A stretch of DNA of 64,000 nt from Arthrobacter sp. zg-Y1110 (GTDB lineage Bacteria > Actinomycetota > Actinomycetes > Actinomycetales > Micrococcaceae): NCBI RefSeq assembly GCF_025244865.1, contig NZ_CP104272.1:3162001-3226000 (forward strand), given 5' to 3'. Below are positions 52,389 through 60,753 of this stretch, one piece after another. The notes under the pieces are model-generated. The model was given only the letters and a program-made list of their open reading frames with translations, was not told where the DNA came from and did no database searches. Made by a program: the position numbers and the translations under genes. Each line of letters opens with the position of its first letter. Position 1 is the first letter of the stretch.

Positions 52389-52949
52389 CTAGTCCAGCGC
52401 GTCCGCAACGTGCCGCAGCCAACGGGCGACGACGGCCAGCTCCTCGGCGCTGAACCCGTCAGTGATCTTTCCGTTCAGCTCGCCCAGCGCTGACTGCACG
52501 ACGCCGAGCGCCGCCTTCCCGTCGGCGGTCAGGTTCACCCGGATGGTCCGGCGGTCCGCCGGATCCGGTGCCCGGGTGACGAGCCCGGCCTTCTCCAGCC
52601 GGGACAACAGCCCGCTTAGCCCGGCCGGCGAGGCGTCCACCGCTTCGGCCACCTCGCCGGTGCTCGCGCCGGGACGGGCGGCCAGATACAGCAGCACCCC
52701 GGAAGCTGCCGCGCTGAGGCCGCGGTCCTCGCCCCGGCGTCCGATCCACCGCCGCAGCCGCCTCTCGGCGGTCAGCGTCAGGAAGACCAGCCGTGGCGGA
52801 CGCCGCCGACCGGCGTCGCCCGTTCCGCTGGCGTCGCGGCCCCCGCTGGCGCCGCTCTGCCCGCCGTCGCCCGTCCCGCCAGCGTCGCCCTGCCCGGCAT
52901 TGCCGCCCTCCCGGCCGTTGCCGCTTGTCCCGCCGGCGTCGCCCGGCAT
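52389..52949 (-). CDS. MarR-family regulator with Gly-rich N-terminal tail
   Basis: 186 aa from the ATG at 52949, chosen because it overlaps the upstream hydrolase stop (TGATG). Residues 1 to about 48 are a Gly/Asn/Ser/Ala low-complexity tail, unusual for MarR. The DNA-binding part shows SAAASGVLLYLAARPGASTGEVAEAVDAS, GLLSRLEKAGLVTRAPDPADRRTIRVNLTADG. It is co-transcribed with the hydrolase and very likely binds the palindrome over that gene's start (53834-53855). Confidence 0.85.
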   Translation of the reverse strand: MPGDAGGTSGNGREGGNAGQGDAGGTGDGGQSGASGGRDASGTGDAGRRRPPRLVFLTLTAERRLRRWIGRRGEDRGLSAAASGVLLYLAARPGASTGEVAEAVDASPAGLSGLLSRLEKAGLVTRAPDPADRRTIRVNLTADGKAALGVVQSALGELNGKITDGFSAEELAVVARWLRHVADALD

Positions 52950-53845
52950 CACGACTGCTTCGCGATCCGTCCGTCCAGCCAGGTGAGGACCTCGGGCCAC
53001 AGCTTGTCCTTGACCCCGCGCCGGAAAAAGCCCATGTGCCCGATCGCGGGCACCCCGGCGTCGTCGGGCGAGTAGGTACGCCGCTCCAGCGGGGCGTTGG
53101 TGAGCCGGCTGTAGATGGCGTTGATCTGTCCCGGGGTGGCCCAGAGGTCGTCGGTGAAGCCGATGGACAGCACCTCGGTCTTGACCCGTGCCGCGCGTTC
53201 GGCGGCGTCCATGCTCGGATCGTCGAAGAAGTAGTTGGGCCGGCGGGACCATGAGCTCCACTCGAGCATGGCGCCGCCGGGCATGTCCTCACCCAGGCCC
53301 ATTTTCCGGCCCGGCACTGCACCGAGCAACCGGCTGGTGAGCGGGCCGAGGACCCGTAGGACCAGTCCCACGCGCAGCCGTTCCTTCGGGTCCTGGATGG
53401 TCTTGGTGACACCGGCGTGCGAGGCGATGGCCACGAATCCGAGCAGTCCGTCCGTGCCGTTGTCCAGGGCCATCGCATGTCCGCCGATGCTGTGCCCGAC
53501 GGCCAGGCGCGGCAGCTCCGGGAACCGCGCGGCCAGCCAGTCCGCGGCGGCGGGAACGTCCTGGGCCATCCAGTCGCGCATCCGCAGCTTCCGGTTGGCC
53601 TTCGGGCTGCCGGACGCGCCGGTTCCGCGATAGTCGTAGGTCAGGACCGCATACCCGTTTTCGGCCAGGTATTCGCTGAAGCCGGTGTACAGCCGTTCGG
53701 CTACCGCCGTGGCGGGGTGGATGACGACGGCGGCCCGGGGAGCGGCGTCGGCCGGAAGGCGCAGGGTTCCGGCGAGCGCACCGCCCGCAGGGACGGGGAT
53801 ACTAATCCGGTCGGACGTGACGACTGACACACTATTATTTCGCAT
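52949..53845 (-). CDS. Alpha/beta hydrolase
   Basis: 298 aa. LTYDYRGTGAS and the nucleophile elbow VGHSIGGHAM (Gly-His-Ser-Ile-Gly) are present, and the family of serine aminopeptidase-like hydrolases with FFDDPSMDA and MGFFRRG... His fits. TAGATT ends seven bases before the ATG (leaderless), and the ATG itself sits in the centre of a palindrome. The pair hydrolase-marR is thus probably autoregulated. The substrate is unknown. Confidence 0.83.
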   Translation of the reverse strand: MRNNSVSVVTSDRISIPVPAGGALAGTLRLPADAAPRAAVVIHPATAVAERLYTGFSEYLAENGYAVLTYDYRGTGASGSPKANRKLRMRDWMAQDVPAAADWLAARFPELPRLAVGHSIGGHAMALDNGTDGLLGFVAIASHAGVTKTIQDPKERLRVGLVLRVLGPLTSRLLGAVPGRKMGLGEDMPGGAMLEWSSWSRRPNYFFDDPSMDAAERAARVKTEVLSIGFTDDLWATPGQINAIYSRLTNAPLERRTYSPDDAGVPAIGHMGFFRRGVKDKLWPEVLTWLDGRIAKQS

Positions 53846-53855
53846 GCGAAGTAAT
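53834..53855. promoter_or_regulatory. MarR operator over the hydrolase start
   Basis: TTCGCATGCGAA (53839-53850) is a perfect 12-base palindrome extended to ATTATTTCG...CGAAGTAAT with one mismatched pair. It includes the start codon and part of the -10 of the hydrolase gene. Confidence 0.65.
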
Positions 53856-53899
53856 CTACACGGGACAGTGGGTTTCGGGTACCCCGTGATGTCGGACTG

Positions 53900-55093
53900 T
53901 CAGGTCTCCACACGGCCGACGACGTAGATGTTGCCCTGCTCATCCAACCGCGCAAGGTCGCCGGTGTGAAGCCAGCCGTCCGCCAGCGCTGCAGCCGTTG
54001 TTTGAGGGTCGTTCCAGTAGCCCAGCATGAGCCCCTCGCCGCGGGTGACCAGCTCACCGACCTCGCCTTCAGGAACGTCATTGGCAGCACCGTCCAGAAT
54101 GCGCACCTCCATCCCGGGCACCGGTTGGCCGACCGATCCAGAGCGCCGCTCCGGAACCGGAGCATTGAACGAGACCAAGGCTTCGGCCAGCCCGTATGCC
54201 TCCAGGACCTGCGAACCGAAGGCCTGTTCGATGCCCTCCAGGCTCTCGCGCGGCAGCGGCGCCGTGCCGGAGATTCCCCAACGCACACTGGATGTATCAG
54301 CCTCCCCAAGGGCCGGATGCTCCAGCATTGCCGCGTACATCGCCGGAATCCCGGCGAAGATGGTGACCCCATCCCGCTCAATCATCTGCAGCGCGGTTCC
54401 CGGTTCGAACCGCGGCAGCAAGCTGACGGAAGCTCCCGTCAGCACGGCCGCGTTCATCACCAGGGCCTGCCCGAAGCCATGGAAGAGCGGCAGTCCCCCA
54501 AAAAGCACGTCGGAGTCCTGCACCGGCAGCAAGCCGCTGGCAGCATCGGCGGTGCTGCGCAGATTGGCGTGCGAGAGCGTGGCACCCTTGGGCGGACCCG
54601 TGGCTCCCGAGGTGTAGAGGATGACGGCGGCGTCGTTATCGGCTCGATCCACCACCCCCGGACGCGGCGCCGCGGCGGCGAGCAGCTCACGGAAGCTGCC
54701 GGTGTTCACCGGGATGACATCGGCGCCGGCCTCCGCTGCGCCGTCGTCGGCATGGGCAAGGATGTCCTCGTAGCCGAAGGCAAAGAGCAGCCGGGCACCG
54801 GAATCCGCCAACTGGTGCGCGATTTCCTTGGCAGCGAGCAACGGGTTCATCGGCACTGCAACCGCCCCTTGCCGCAGGATCCCGTAATACAGGGCGGCCA
54901 TCGGCGGAACATCGGGCAAAAGAAGCGCCACCCGGTCACCAGAGCCGATGCCGCGGGCTGCAAGCAAACCCGCGGCACGGGCACTCAACTCATCCAGCGC
55001 CGCGTAACTCATCACGCTGTCGCCGATCCTCAGCACGGGACTGTCCGGTGAGCGGGCTGCGGTATCGCTGAGGATACTGGCGAGATTCGGCAC
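53900..55093 (-). pseudogene. Acyl-CoA synthetase / AMP-ligase lacking its C-terminal domain
   Basis: 397 aa from a GTG at 55093 with GGGAGA five bases upstream. The N-terminal adenylation domain is intact: YTSGATGPPKGATLSHANL (P-loop), GISGTAPLPRESL, YGLAEALVSFN, and LHTGDLARLDEQGNIYVVGR. It stops just after the hinge (VGRVET) where some 100 further residues, including the catalytic Lys, are usual. Only 54 bases remain before the next gene, so the domain is truly absent here. It is either an evolving single-domain protein or a decayed gene. Confidence 0.75.
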
Positions 55094-55128
55094 GGCAATC
55101 TCCCTTGTTCCGACGGGCGTGCAGAAAG

Positions 55129-56073
55129 CTAGACGACCACAAGCTCCGTTTTGTCCGCCCCGTGGTCGGCCAGCGCGACACTCTGGATGGCCGGGTCGTC
55201 GTACGTGTTCCAGTAGTAGGTCATGGTCCGGGACGAGAAGAGCCCGGTATAGGTGGTCTTCTCAAACTCGCCCGAGCCCATGGCCGCGCTTCCTTCCACC
55301 ATCGCGACCTGCTGCAGCGTGTGGAACGCGCGGCTGACGTTCTCCTCTTCGCTCGTCTTGGGCGGGTAGTTCGCGTGGACGTAGGCTGCGCGTACAAACC
55401 GCGACGGCGAGTAGTAGTCGCCGGGGATCCCCCGCATAAGCGACCCCGAGCCGAACGGGGTCAGGTGCGCCTGGTTGAGCACGACCTCCTCCGGGAAGTC
55501 GGGCGAGGCGTTGAGGTAGTTGCGCAGGTTCTCGTGGTGCCAGCCGAAGCCGGGCTGGTTTGCCAGGACGTCGACGTCGTCGTGGAAGACGTGCATGCCG
55601 TCGCTCGTGTACTCCACGACGATGGCGCGCGTCGAGTCGCCGATCAACCAGTGCAGCAATGAGCTCGGGTACTTCTCGTTGATCGGCCTGTCCACAATGA
55701 CAACCTTGTTCAGGGCTGCCTCAACCTCGTCGACGGTGCTGAACTGGGAGGCCACCCAAAGCGGGAACTCGAATGCGGCAACGTTTGTCGCGCCGTCGAC
55801 CGGTGCCGGCGCGTACTGCGCGTACCCCGGAAAGTTGAGGCCGCCGACGGCCAGGCCTGCGTCGTTGCCGCAGTCGAAGTACAGCGGTGTGTCTTCCTGA
55901 ACGATGCCCATGCCGATGACCGCATGCTGGATCTTCGGCACCGCCCCGAAGGGCGAGTTCGTGGCGTACCCGGTGGGCGTCACCACCACCCGCTCTCCGA
56001 AATCAGACGTCCAGTCGAGGTTACGTGCGAAATAGAGGTTGCTGCCGTCCGAGAACCTGATGCCTGTGCACAT
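55129..56073 (-). CDS. Choloylglycine hydrolase family (bile salt hydrolase/penicillin V acylase-like)
   Basis: 314 aa. The initiator Met precedes Cys2, the N-terminal nucleophile left by processing; Arg17, Asp20, Asn80, Asn172 and Arg225 line up with the known catalytic and binding residues of bile salt hydrolases, and GGLNFPGYAQY is a family signature. It cleaves amide bonds such as those of bile salts, N-acyl amino acids, N-acyl homoserine lactones or penicillin V. There is no signal peptide. GGGAGC lies upstream of the ATG. The truncated acyl ligase starts 35 bases after it. Confidence 0.9.
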   Translation of the reverse strand: MCTGIRFSDGSNLYFARNLDWTSDFGERVVVTPTGYATNSPFGAVPKIQHAVIGMGIVQEDTPLYFDCGNDAGLAVGGLNFPGYAQYAPAPVDGATNVAAFEFPLWVASQFSTVDEVEAALNKVVIVDRPINEKYPSSLLHWLIGDSTRAIVVEYTSDGMHVFHDDVDVLANQPGFGWHHENLRNYLNASPDFPEEVVLNQAHLTPFGSGSLMRGIPGDYYSPSRFVRAAYVHANYPPKTSEEENVSRAFHTLQQVAMVEGSAAMGSGEFEKTTYTGLFSSRTMTYYWNTYDDPAIQSVALADHGADKTELVVV

Positions 56074-56300
56074 GTTTATGCTCCCTGTTCCAGCGAAACC
56101 CTGGGAGTTCCGCCTGCTTGCTGGGCCTACGCCGGAGACGCCGAGGAGGACAACGGTGCCTGCCGCCGCCCCGCCCTTTTCAGGTTAGGCCCGGACCCCT
56201 GGCTTGCGGCAGTATGCATGCCAAACCCGAACCCGCGGAGGGACAACCCTGCTGCGGCTCGGCCCTTTCCTTCCACCCGCACGAGGCCTATAACCGGACC

Positions 56301-56981
56301 ATGACGCACCATGCACCGCTGGAAGTTTCCCTCCCCTTCACCGGGAAATGGAAAGTGCAGAACAGTCCCCTGCGGCGGGTACCCAGCCACGGCACGCATC
56401 TGCTCGCCACCACCTATGCCATCGACTTTGTGGGCGTGGACGACGACGGCCGTTCGGCTCCCACGGTCAGCTGGCACTCCGCGTTCGGAACCGAGCCTCC
56501 GGAACTGTTCTTCGCCTTCGGACGGCCGATCCTGGCTCCGGTCAGCGGGCAGGTGGTCACCGTGCACGACGGCGAAGCCGACCACGAAGCCCGCCGGTCG
56601 CAGCTGGCCCTCATCCCGTATGTGCTGGGCCAGCAAGGCCGGCTGCGGCAGGGAGCCGGTGCGATTGCCGGAAACTACGTCCTCATCGAAACGGCCGACG
56701 GCGGAGCGGTGGTCGGGGTGATGCACCTGCGGTCCGGGTCGATCCGGGTTTCTACCGGGCAGCAGGTCCGCGAGGGCGAGCAGATCGGGGACTGCGGAAA
56801 CTCTGGCAACTCCACGCAGCCCCATGTGCATGTGCAGGCCATGGACGGAGCGGATCCGTGGACCGCCTGCGGATTGCCGCTGGTTTTCCGGTCCTTCGGG
56901 GAGAAACCCGCCCGCGGCAGCACGTTTATCCCTCGCGAGAACATGCTGCCGCAGGAGGCTTCGACGGTCGAAGCATCCTGA
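56301..56981 (+). CDS. M23-family metallopeptidase domain protein
   Basis: 226 aa from the ATG at 56301. TATAAC at 56289-56294 ends six bases before it; an ATG at 56214 is in frame. A beta-rich N-terminus (YAIDFVGVDDDGRS, a lysostaphin-like H/D set) leads to the M23 fold: PILAPVSGQVVTVHDG, GNYVLIETADGGAVVGVMHLRSGSI and PHVHVQAMDG with the Zn-binding HxH. It has no signal peptide, so an intracellular role or non-peptidase binding is possible. Family-B repeats follow directly. Confidence 0.8.
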   Translation: MTHHAPLEVSLPFTGKWKVQNSPLRRVPSHGTHLLATTYAIDFVGVDDDGRSAPTVSWHSAFGTEPPELFFAFGRPILAPVSGQVVTVHDGEADHEARRSQLALIPYVLGQQGRLRQGAGAIAGNYVLIETADGGAVVGVMHLRSGSIRVSTGQQVREGEQIGDCGNSGNSTQPHVHVQAMDGADPWTACGLPLVFRSFGEKPARGSTFIPRENMLPQEASTVEAS

Positions 56982-57045
56982 GTGCCCAGGGTCCTGCGAC
57001 AGCTGCCACCGCCGCGGACACCAACACGGGCACCAACCTCGCCAG

Positions 57046-57432
57046 CACAGCATCCCACCGGGTGGTACGAAGGTTTCCTGGTGGGGACACAGCAGCCCCA
57101 CCCGCCCCACGTCGTGGGACGCTCTGCAGCGGAGCGCCCGCCGCCAGCACAGCATCCCAGGGAATGGTGCGGATGTTGCCTGATGGGGACACAGCAGCCC
57201 CACCCGCCCCACGTCGTGGGACGCTCTGCAGCGGAGCGCCCGTCGCCAGCACAGCATCCCAGGGAATGGTGCGGATGTTGCCTGATGGGGACAGCAGCCC
57301 CACCCGTCCCATTTCGTGGGACGCTCTGCAGCGGGAGGGGTCAGCAGCAGCACAGCATCCCATCGGGTGGTACGGAAGTTTCCTGGTGGGGAACCATCTG
57401 CCCCACCAGCACCACTTCGTGGGACACTGTGC
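57046..57432. repeat. Family-B structured repeat, four tandem copies
   Basis: Units at 57046-57127, 57148-57229, 57250-57329 and 57351-57432 have a period of 101-102 bases. Each begins CACAGCATCCCA and ends TGGGACGCTCTGC or TGGGACACTGTGC. Within a unit TGGTGGGG/CCCCACC(A) and the two ends pair, so each can fold to one long hairpin of about 80 nt. Copies two and three are nearly identical. The stretch 56982-57692 holds no gene. Confidence 0.8.
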
Positions 57433-57454
57433 GGCCGGGGACGACTGCGACGAA

Positions 57455-57510
57455 CGAGAAGGCACAAATTACCGATTTTCGGACGGAAAACGGTAATTTG
57501 TGCCTTCTCG
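57455..57510. repeat. 20-bp perfect inverted repeat
   Basis: CGAGAAGGCACAAATTACCG (57455-57474) is exactly complementary to 57491-57510. The 16-base centre can pair further (TTTTC with GAAAA), leaving a four- to six-base loop. It is more AT-rich than its surroundings. No T run follows on either side. Confidence 0.8.
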
Positions 57511-57577
57511 ATTCCCCGGACGCCCGGCCCGGCCGGCCCGGTCATCCCAGACGCCGGGCCGTCCCGGAAACAGCTAA

Positions 57578-57620
57578 GGCCCGGCAGCTTAGGGGAATCG
57601 ACCCCCTAAGCTGCCGGGCC
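57578..57620. repeat. 18-bp perfect inverted repeat with tRNA T-arm-like centre
   Basis: GGCCCGGCAGCTTAGGGG (57578-57595) is exactly complementary to 57603-57620 around AATCGAC. The segment AGCTTAGGGGAATCGA is identical to the 3' part (T arm and acceptor) of the tRNA-Ala at 6647-6662. It precedes the stop side of the MFS gene by 73 bases and could work as its terminator. Confidence 0.7.
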
Positions 57621-57692
57621 CCCAGCTGAGGAGCTAAACGTGCGGGCCAGTGCCCGTATTGGACACGCCGCCGCGCGGCCCCGGCTCGACGG

Positions 57693-59171
57693 CTAGCGGG
57701 TTGCCACTCCGTCGCCCGTACCCGAACCGACAGCCCCCGAACCGGCATCATCCGTAGACACCCCGCGGCGCTTATCGAAGATGGTTGCCCCAACTTCCTG
57801 CTCCGCCTGGTTCCGGATCGATAGGTCGATGCCCGGCCGGTCGCGCAGCATCATAGTGGCGGCTGCAGCGAGCACGATCATCACCAGCAGGTAAGCGGAA
57901 ACCGCCGTCGTCGAACCTGTCTCCTTGACCAGCGCAGCGGCGATGGTCGGCGCGAACGCCCCGCCGAGGATCGCGCCCAGCGCGTAGGACACCGAGACGC
58001 CGGAGAAGCGGATCGACGCCGGGAAAATCTCGCTGTACCAGGCCGCCTGCGGCCCGTAGGTCAGGCCGAGTCCCACGGTGAACAGGGCCATGCCGAGGAA
58101 CAGGATCCCGATGTCGCCGGTGTTGATCAGCCAGAACAGCGGGAAGACGGTCAGGGCCAGGCAGGCGAACCCGATGAGGTAGGTGTTCTTCCGCCCGATC
58201 CGGTCCGCCATGAAGCCGCTGACCAAGGTGAAGACGAACCACAGGGCCGCGGAGCCGGAGACGGCCAGCAGCACATCCGTGCGGTCCAGCGCCACCGGGC
58301 CGTCCGGGTTGGTGGAGTAGTTCAGGATGAATCCGCCGGTGGTCATGTACCCGGCGGCGCTGTTGCCCGCGAAGACCAGGGCGGCCAGGAGAACCAGCTT
58401 CCAGTGGTTCTTCATCAGTTCCACGATGGGCATCTGGGTCTGCTTCTTCTTCTCGGCAATTTCCTCGAAGACCGGGCTTTCGCTGACGGACATCCGCACC
58501 AGGAAGCCGACCACAATGAGAACGATGCTCAGCAGGAACGGCAGGCGCCAGCCCCATTCCACGAACTCGTCGCCCGGGGAGATGACGCCGGTCATCAGCG
58601 CGGTCACGCCGGAGGCCAGCAGCATGCCCAGCGGCACGCCCAGCTGCGGGAAGGAGCCGAAGAGCCCGCGACGGTTGCGCGGGGCGTGTTCCACGGACAT
58701 CAGCACCGCGCCGCCCCATTCGCCGCCGGCGGAGATGCCCTGGATGATGCGCAGCAGCACCAGCAGGATGGGTGCCCAGATGCCGGCGGTGGCATGGGTG
58801 GGCAGGACGCCGATCAGGGTGGTGGCCCCGCCCATGAGCAGCAGGGTCAGCACCAGCATGGCCTTGCGGCCGATCTTGTCGCCGTAGTGCCCGGCCAGGA
58901 AGGCGCCGAGCGGACGGAACAGGAAACTCAGGCCCACCGAGGCGAACGTGACGAGGGTGGCGAACTCGCTGCCCGCGGGCTTGAAGAACAGCTCGGAAAA
59001 GACCAGCCCTGCAGCGGTGGCGTAAATGAAGAAGTCATACCACTCAACGGTGGTGCCGATCAGGGTTGCGGTCGCAACCCTGCGGGTGTCCCGCGGAGTG
59101 GATCGAGCGGTGGATTCAGCGGTGGATCGAGGGGAATGGGAGCCGGCGGCAGTGCCGGAAGGTGCAGCCAT
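57693..59171 (-). CDS. MFS transporter, MHS family, in the homoprotocatechuate cluster
   Basis: 492 aa from the ATG at 59171 with AAGGA upstream; an upstream open frame is a shadow of the neighbouring aldolase. A Ser/Thr/Arg-rich N-terminus leads to GTTVEWYDFFIYATAAGLV, GDKIGRKAML and GISAGGEWGGAVLMSVEHAP, all MHS signatures; 12 helices and a 45-residue hydrophilic C-terminus follow. It probably imports 4-hydroxyphenylacetate, homoprotocatechuate or a similar acid. A paralogue is at 12439-13800. Confidence 0.87.
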   Translation of the reverse strand: MAAPSGTAAGSHSPRSTAESTARSTPRDTRRVATATLIGTTVEWYDFFIYATAAGLVFSELFFKPAGSEFATLVTFASVGLSFLFRPLGAFLAGHYGDKIGRKAMLVLTLLLMGGATTLIGVLPTHATAGIWAPILLVLLRIIQGISAGGEWGGAVLMSVEHAPRNRRGLFGSFPQLGVPLGMLLASGVTALMTGVISPGDEFVEWGWRLPFLLSIVLIVVGFLVRMSVSESPVFEEIAEKKKQTQMPIVELMKNHWKLVLLAALVFAGNSAAGYMTTGGFILNYSTNPDGPVALDRTDVLLAVSGSAALWFVFTLVSGFMADRIGRKNTYLIGFACLALTVFPLFWLINTGDIGILFLGMALFTVGLGLTYGPQAAWYSEIFPASIRFSGVSVSYALGAILGGAFAPTIAAALVKETGSTTAVSAYLLVMIVLAAAATMMLRDRPGIDLSIRNQAEQEVGATIFDKRRGVSTDDAGSGAVGSGTGDGVATR

Positions 59172-59182
59172 GGGAATCCTTA

Positions 59183-59983
59183 TCAGTAACTCGCGCGGAC
59201 GTCGTCGTCCGCGGCAGGGAGATATTTTGCGGCTAGGGCTTCGCTGCCCCGGGCCAGGAGTGCGACGTCGGCGCCCACCAGGATGAAGTCCACGCCGGCG
59301 TCGATATAGCGGCGGGCGGTGGCTTCGGCGAACGCGTTCACGCCCACCGGTTTCCCGGCAGCCTTCACCACCCGGATGCAGTGCTCGACGGCGGCAATCA
59401 CGTCGGGATGCTCCTGCTGGCCGAGGTGGCCCATGGACGCGGCGAGGTCCGACGGCCCGATGAACAGCCCGTCCACCCCGTCGACGGCGGCAATCGCCTC
59501 CACGTTTTCGACGGCGGCGGCGGTCTCGATCTGCACCAGCAGGGTCACGGACTCGGCGGCGTTTTCGAGGTATCCCTCGATCCGGTTCCAGCGCGACGCG
59601 CGGGCCAGGGCGCTGCCCACCCCGCGGATGCCGTGCGGCGGATACCGGACGGCGCGGACCAGCTCGGCGGCCTGCTCCGGGGTGTCGACCATGGGAATCA
59701 GCAGGTTCTGCGCCCCCAGATCCAGGTACTGCTTGAGCAGCACCGCGTCCCCGATGGGCGGGCGGACCACCGCGGTGACCGGATAGCCGTGCACCGCCTG
59801 CAGCTGGGCGAGCAGGGATTCCAGCCCGTTGGGGCTGTGTTCGGCGTCGATCAGCAGCCAGTCCAGCCCGGATCCGGCACAGATTTCGGCTACCAGCGGA
59901 CTGCCGGAGCAGACCCACATGCCGGTTTGCCGGCCCCCGGCGGACAGCCGGGCGGCGAAGGTTTCCTCTACTCGAAGCGGCAT
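59183..59983 (-). CDS. hpaI: HpaI/HpcH-type 2-oxo-hept-3-ene-dioate hydrolysing aldolase
   Basis: 266 aa class II aldolase. LLIDAEHSPN contains the catalytic His, VQIETAAAVENV the metal Glu, and LFIGPSDLAASMG the metal Asp. In the homoprotocatechuate path it splits 4-hydroxy-2-oxoheptanedioate to pyruvate and succinic semialdehyde. The ATG at 59983 lies 14-16 bases inside the hpaH gene, so they are coupled. The MFS gene follows after 11 bases. Confidence 0.92.
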   Translation of the reverse strand: MPLRVEETFAARLSAGGRQTGMWVCSGSPLVAEICAGSGLDWLLIDAEHSPNGLESLLAQLQAVHGYPVTAVVRPPIGDAVLLKQYLDLGAQNLLIPMVDTPEQAAELVRAVRYPPHGIRGVGSALARASRWNRIEGYLENAAESVTLLVQIETAAAVENVEAIAAVDGVDGLFIGPSDLAASMGHLGQQEHPDVIAAVEHCIRVVKAAGKPVGVNAFAEATARRYIDAGVDFILVGADVALLARGSEALAAKYLPAADDDVRASY

Positions 59984-60753
59984 GTAATGGTTCCCAACGG
60001 TCCGTAGTCGGCAAAGACGGTGTCGCCCTTGTATACCCACATCGGGCGGGTGAAGGAGCCGGCGAGGATGATTTCCCCGGCCTCCAGCGAGGTGCCGTGC
60101 ACGGCGAGCTTGTTCGCCAGCCAGTACACGCCGGCAGCGGGATGGTTCAGCACCCCGGCCGCGACGCCGGTTTCCTCAATGCCCTGGTTCCGGTAGAGCA
60201 GCGCGGACACCCAGCGCAGGTCCACGTCGGCCGGTCGCACCGGGTTCCCGCCGACCACCATGGCGCCCATCGCCGCGTTGTCCGCGATGGTGTCCACGAT
60301 GGTCCGGCCCTCCATCTCGATCCGCGAATCCAGGATTTCCAGCGCCGGCACCACGTAATCCGTGGCATCCAGGACGTCGAACAGCGTGCAGTTCGGCCCG
60401 GAGAGCGGCTTGCCCAGCACAAACGCCAGCTCCACCTCGATCCGCGGATGCGTGTACCGGTCCCACTCCAGGGTGCAGCCGTTTTCCAGCACCATGTCAT
60501 CGAGGATGACGCCGTAGTCGGGTTCGGTGATGCCGGTGGCGGCCTGCATGGCCTTGGAGGTGAGGCCGATCTTGTGGCCGGCCAGGGACCGCCCGGAGGC
60601 GATCATCCGTTCCCGCCACAGGTTCTGCACGGCGTAGGAGTCCTCGATGGTCATGTCCGGGTAGCGCTCGGTCAGGCGCGGCACCGGGGTGCGGGTGCGT
60701 TGGGCTTCAAGCAGCTCATCGGCCACCGCCCGGAGAGTCTGTTTATCTAGCAC
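59968..60753 (-). CDS. hpaH: 2-Oxohept-4-ene-1,7-dioate hydratase
   Basis: 261 aa. The FAH-type hydratase pattern is complete: GHKIGLTSKAMQAATGI, HPRIEVELAFVLGKPL with its metal Glu pair, EILDSRIE, DNAAMGAMVVGG and LAGSFTRP near the end. It adds water to the dienoate before the HpaI step. The frame overlaps hpaI. The 116 bases upstream to hpaD contain no gene. Confidence 0.92.
   Translation of the reverse strand: MLDKQTLRAVADELLEAQRTRTPVPRLTERYPDMTIEDSYAVQNLWRERMIASGRSLAGHKIGLTSKAMQAATGITEPDYGVILDDMVLENGCTLEWDRYTHPRIEVELAFVLGKPLSGPNCTLFDVLDATDYVVPALEILDSRIEMEGRTIVDTIADNAAMGAMVVGGNPVRPADVDLRWVSALLYRNQGIEETGVAAGVLNHPAAGVYWLANKLAVHGTSLEAGEIILAGSFTRPMWVYKGDTVFADYGPLGTITCRFE

Noticed and set aside
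57046..57432. CRISPR array
   Set aside because: The repeating unit is 80 of every 101 bases, the spacers are short and similar to each other, and there are no cas genes.
56983..57465. Coding frames through the family-B array
   Set aside because: Frames stay open only because the units repeat without stops; the translations are repeated copies of each other, without RBS or protein-like composition.
57578..57660. A functional second tRNA
   Set aside because: The T-arm-like segment is present but the acceptor pairs with the wrong partner and no anticodon arm can be formed.
59172..60014. Upstream extension of the MFS carrier frame on the minus strand
   Set aside because: The segment is Arg/Pro/Gly-rich and out of frame over the hpaI coding sequence, which has clear aldolase motifs.
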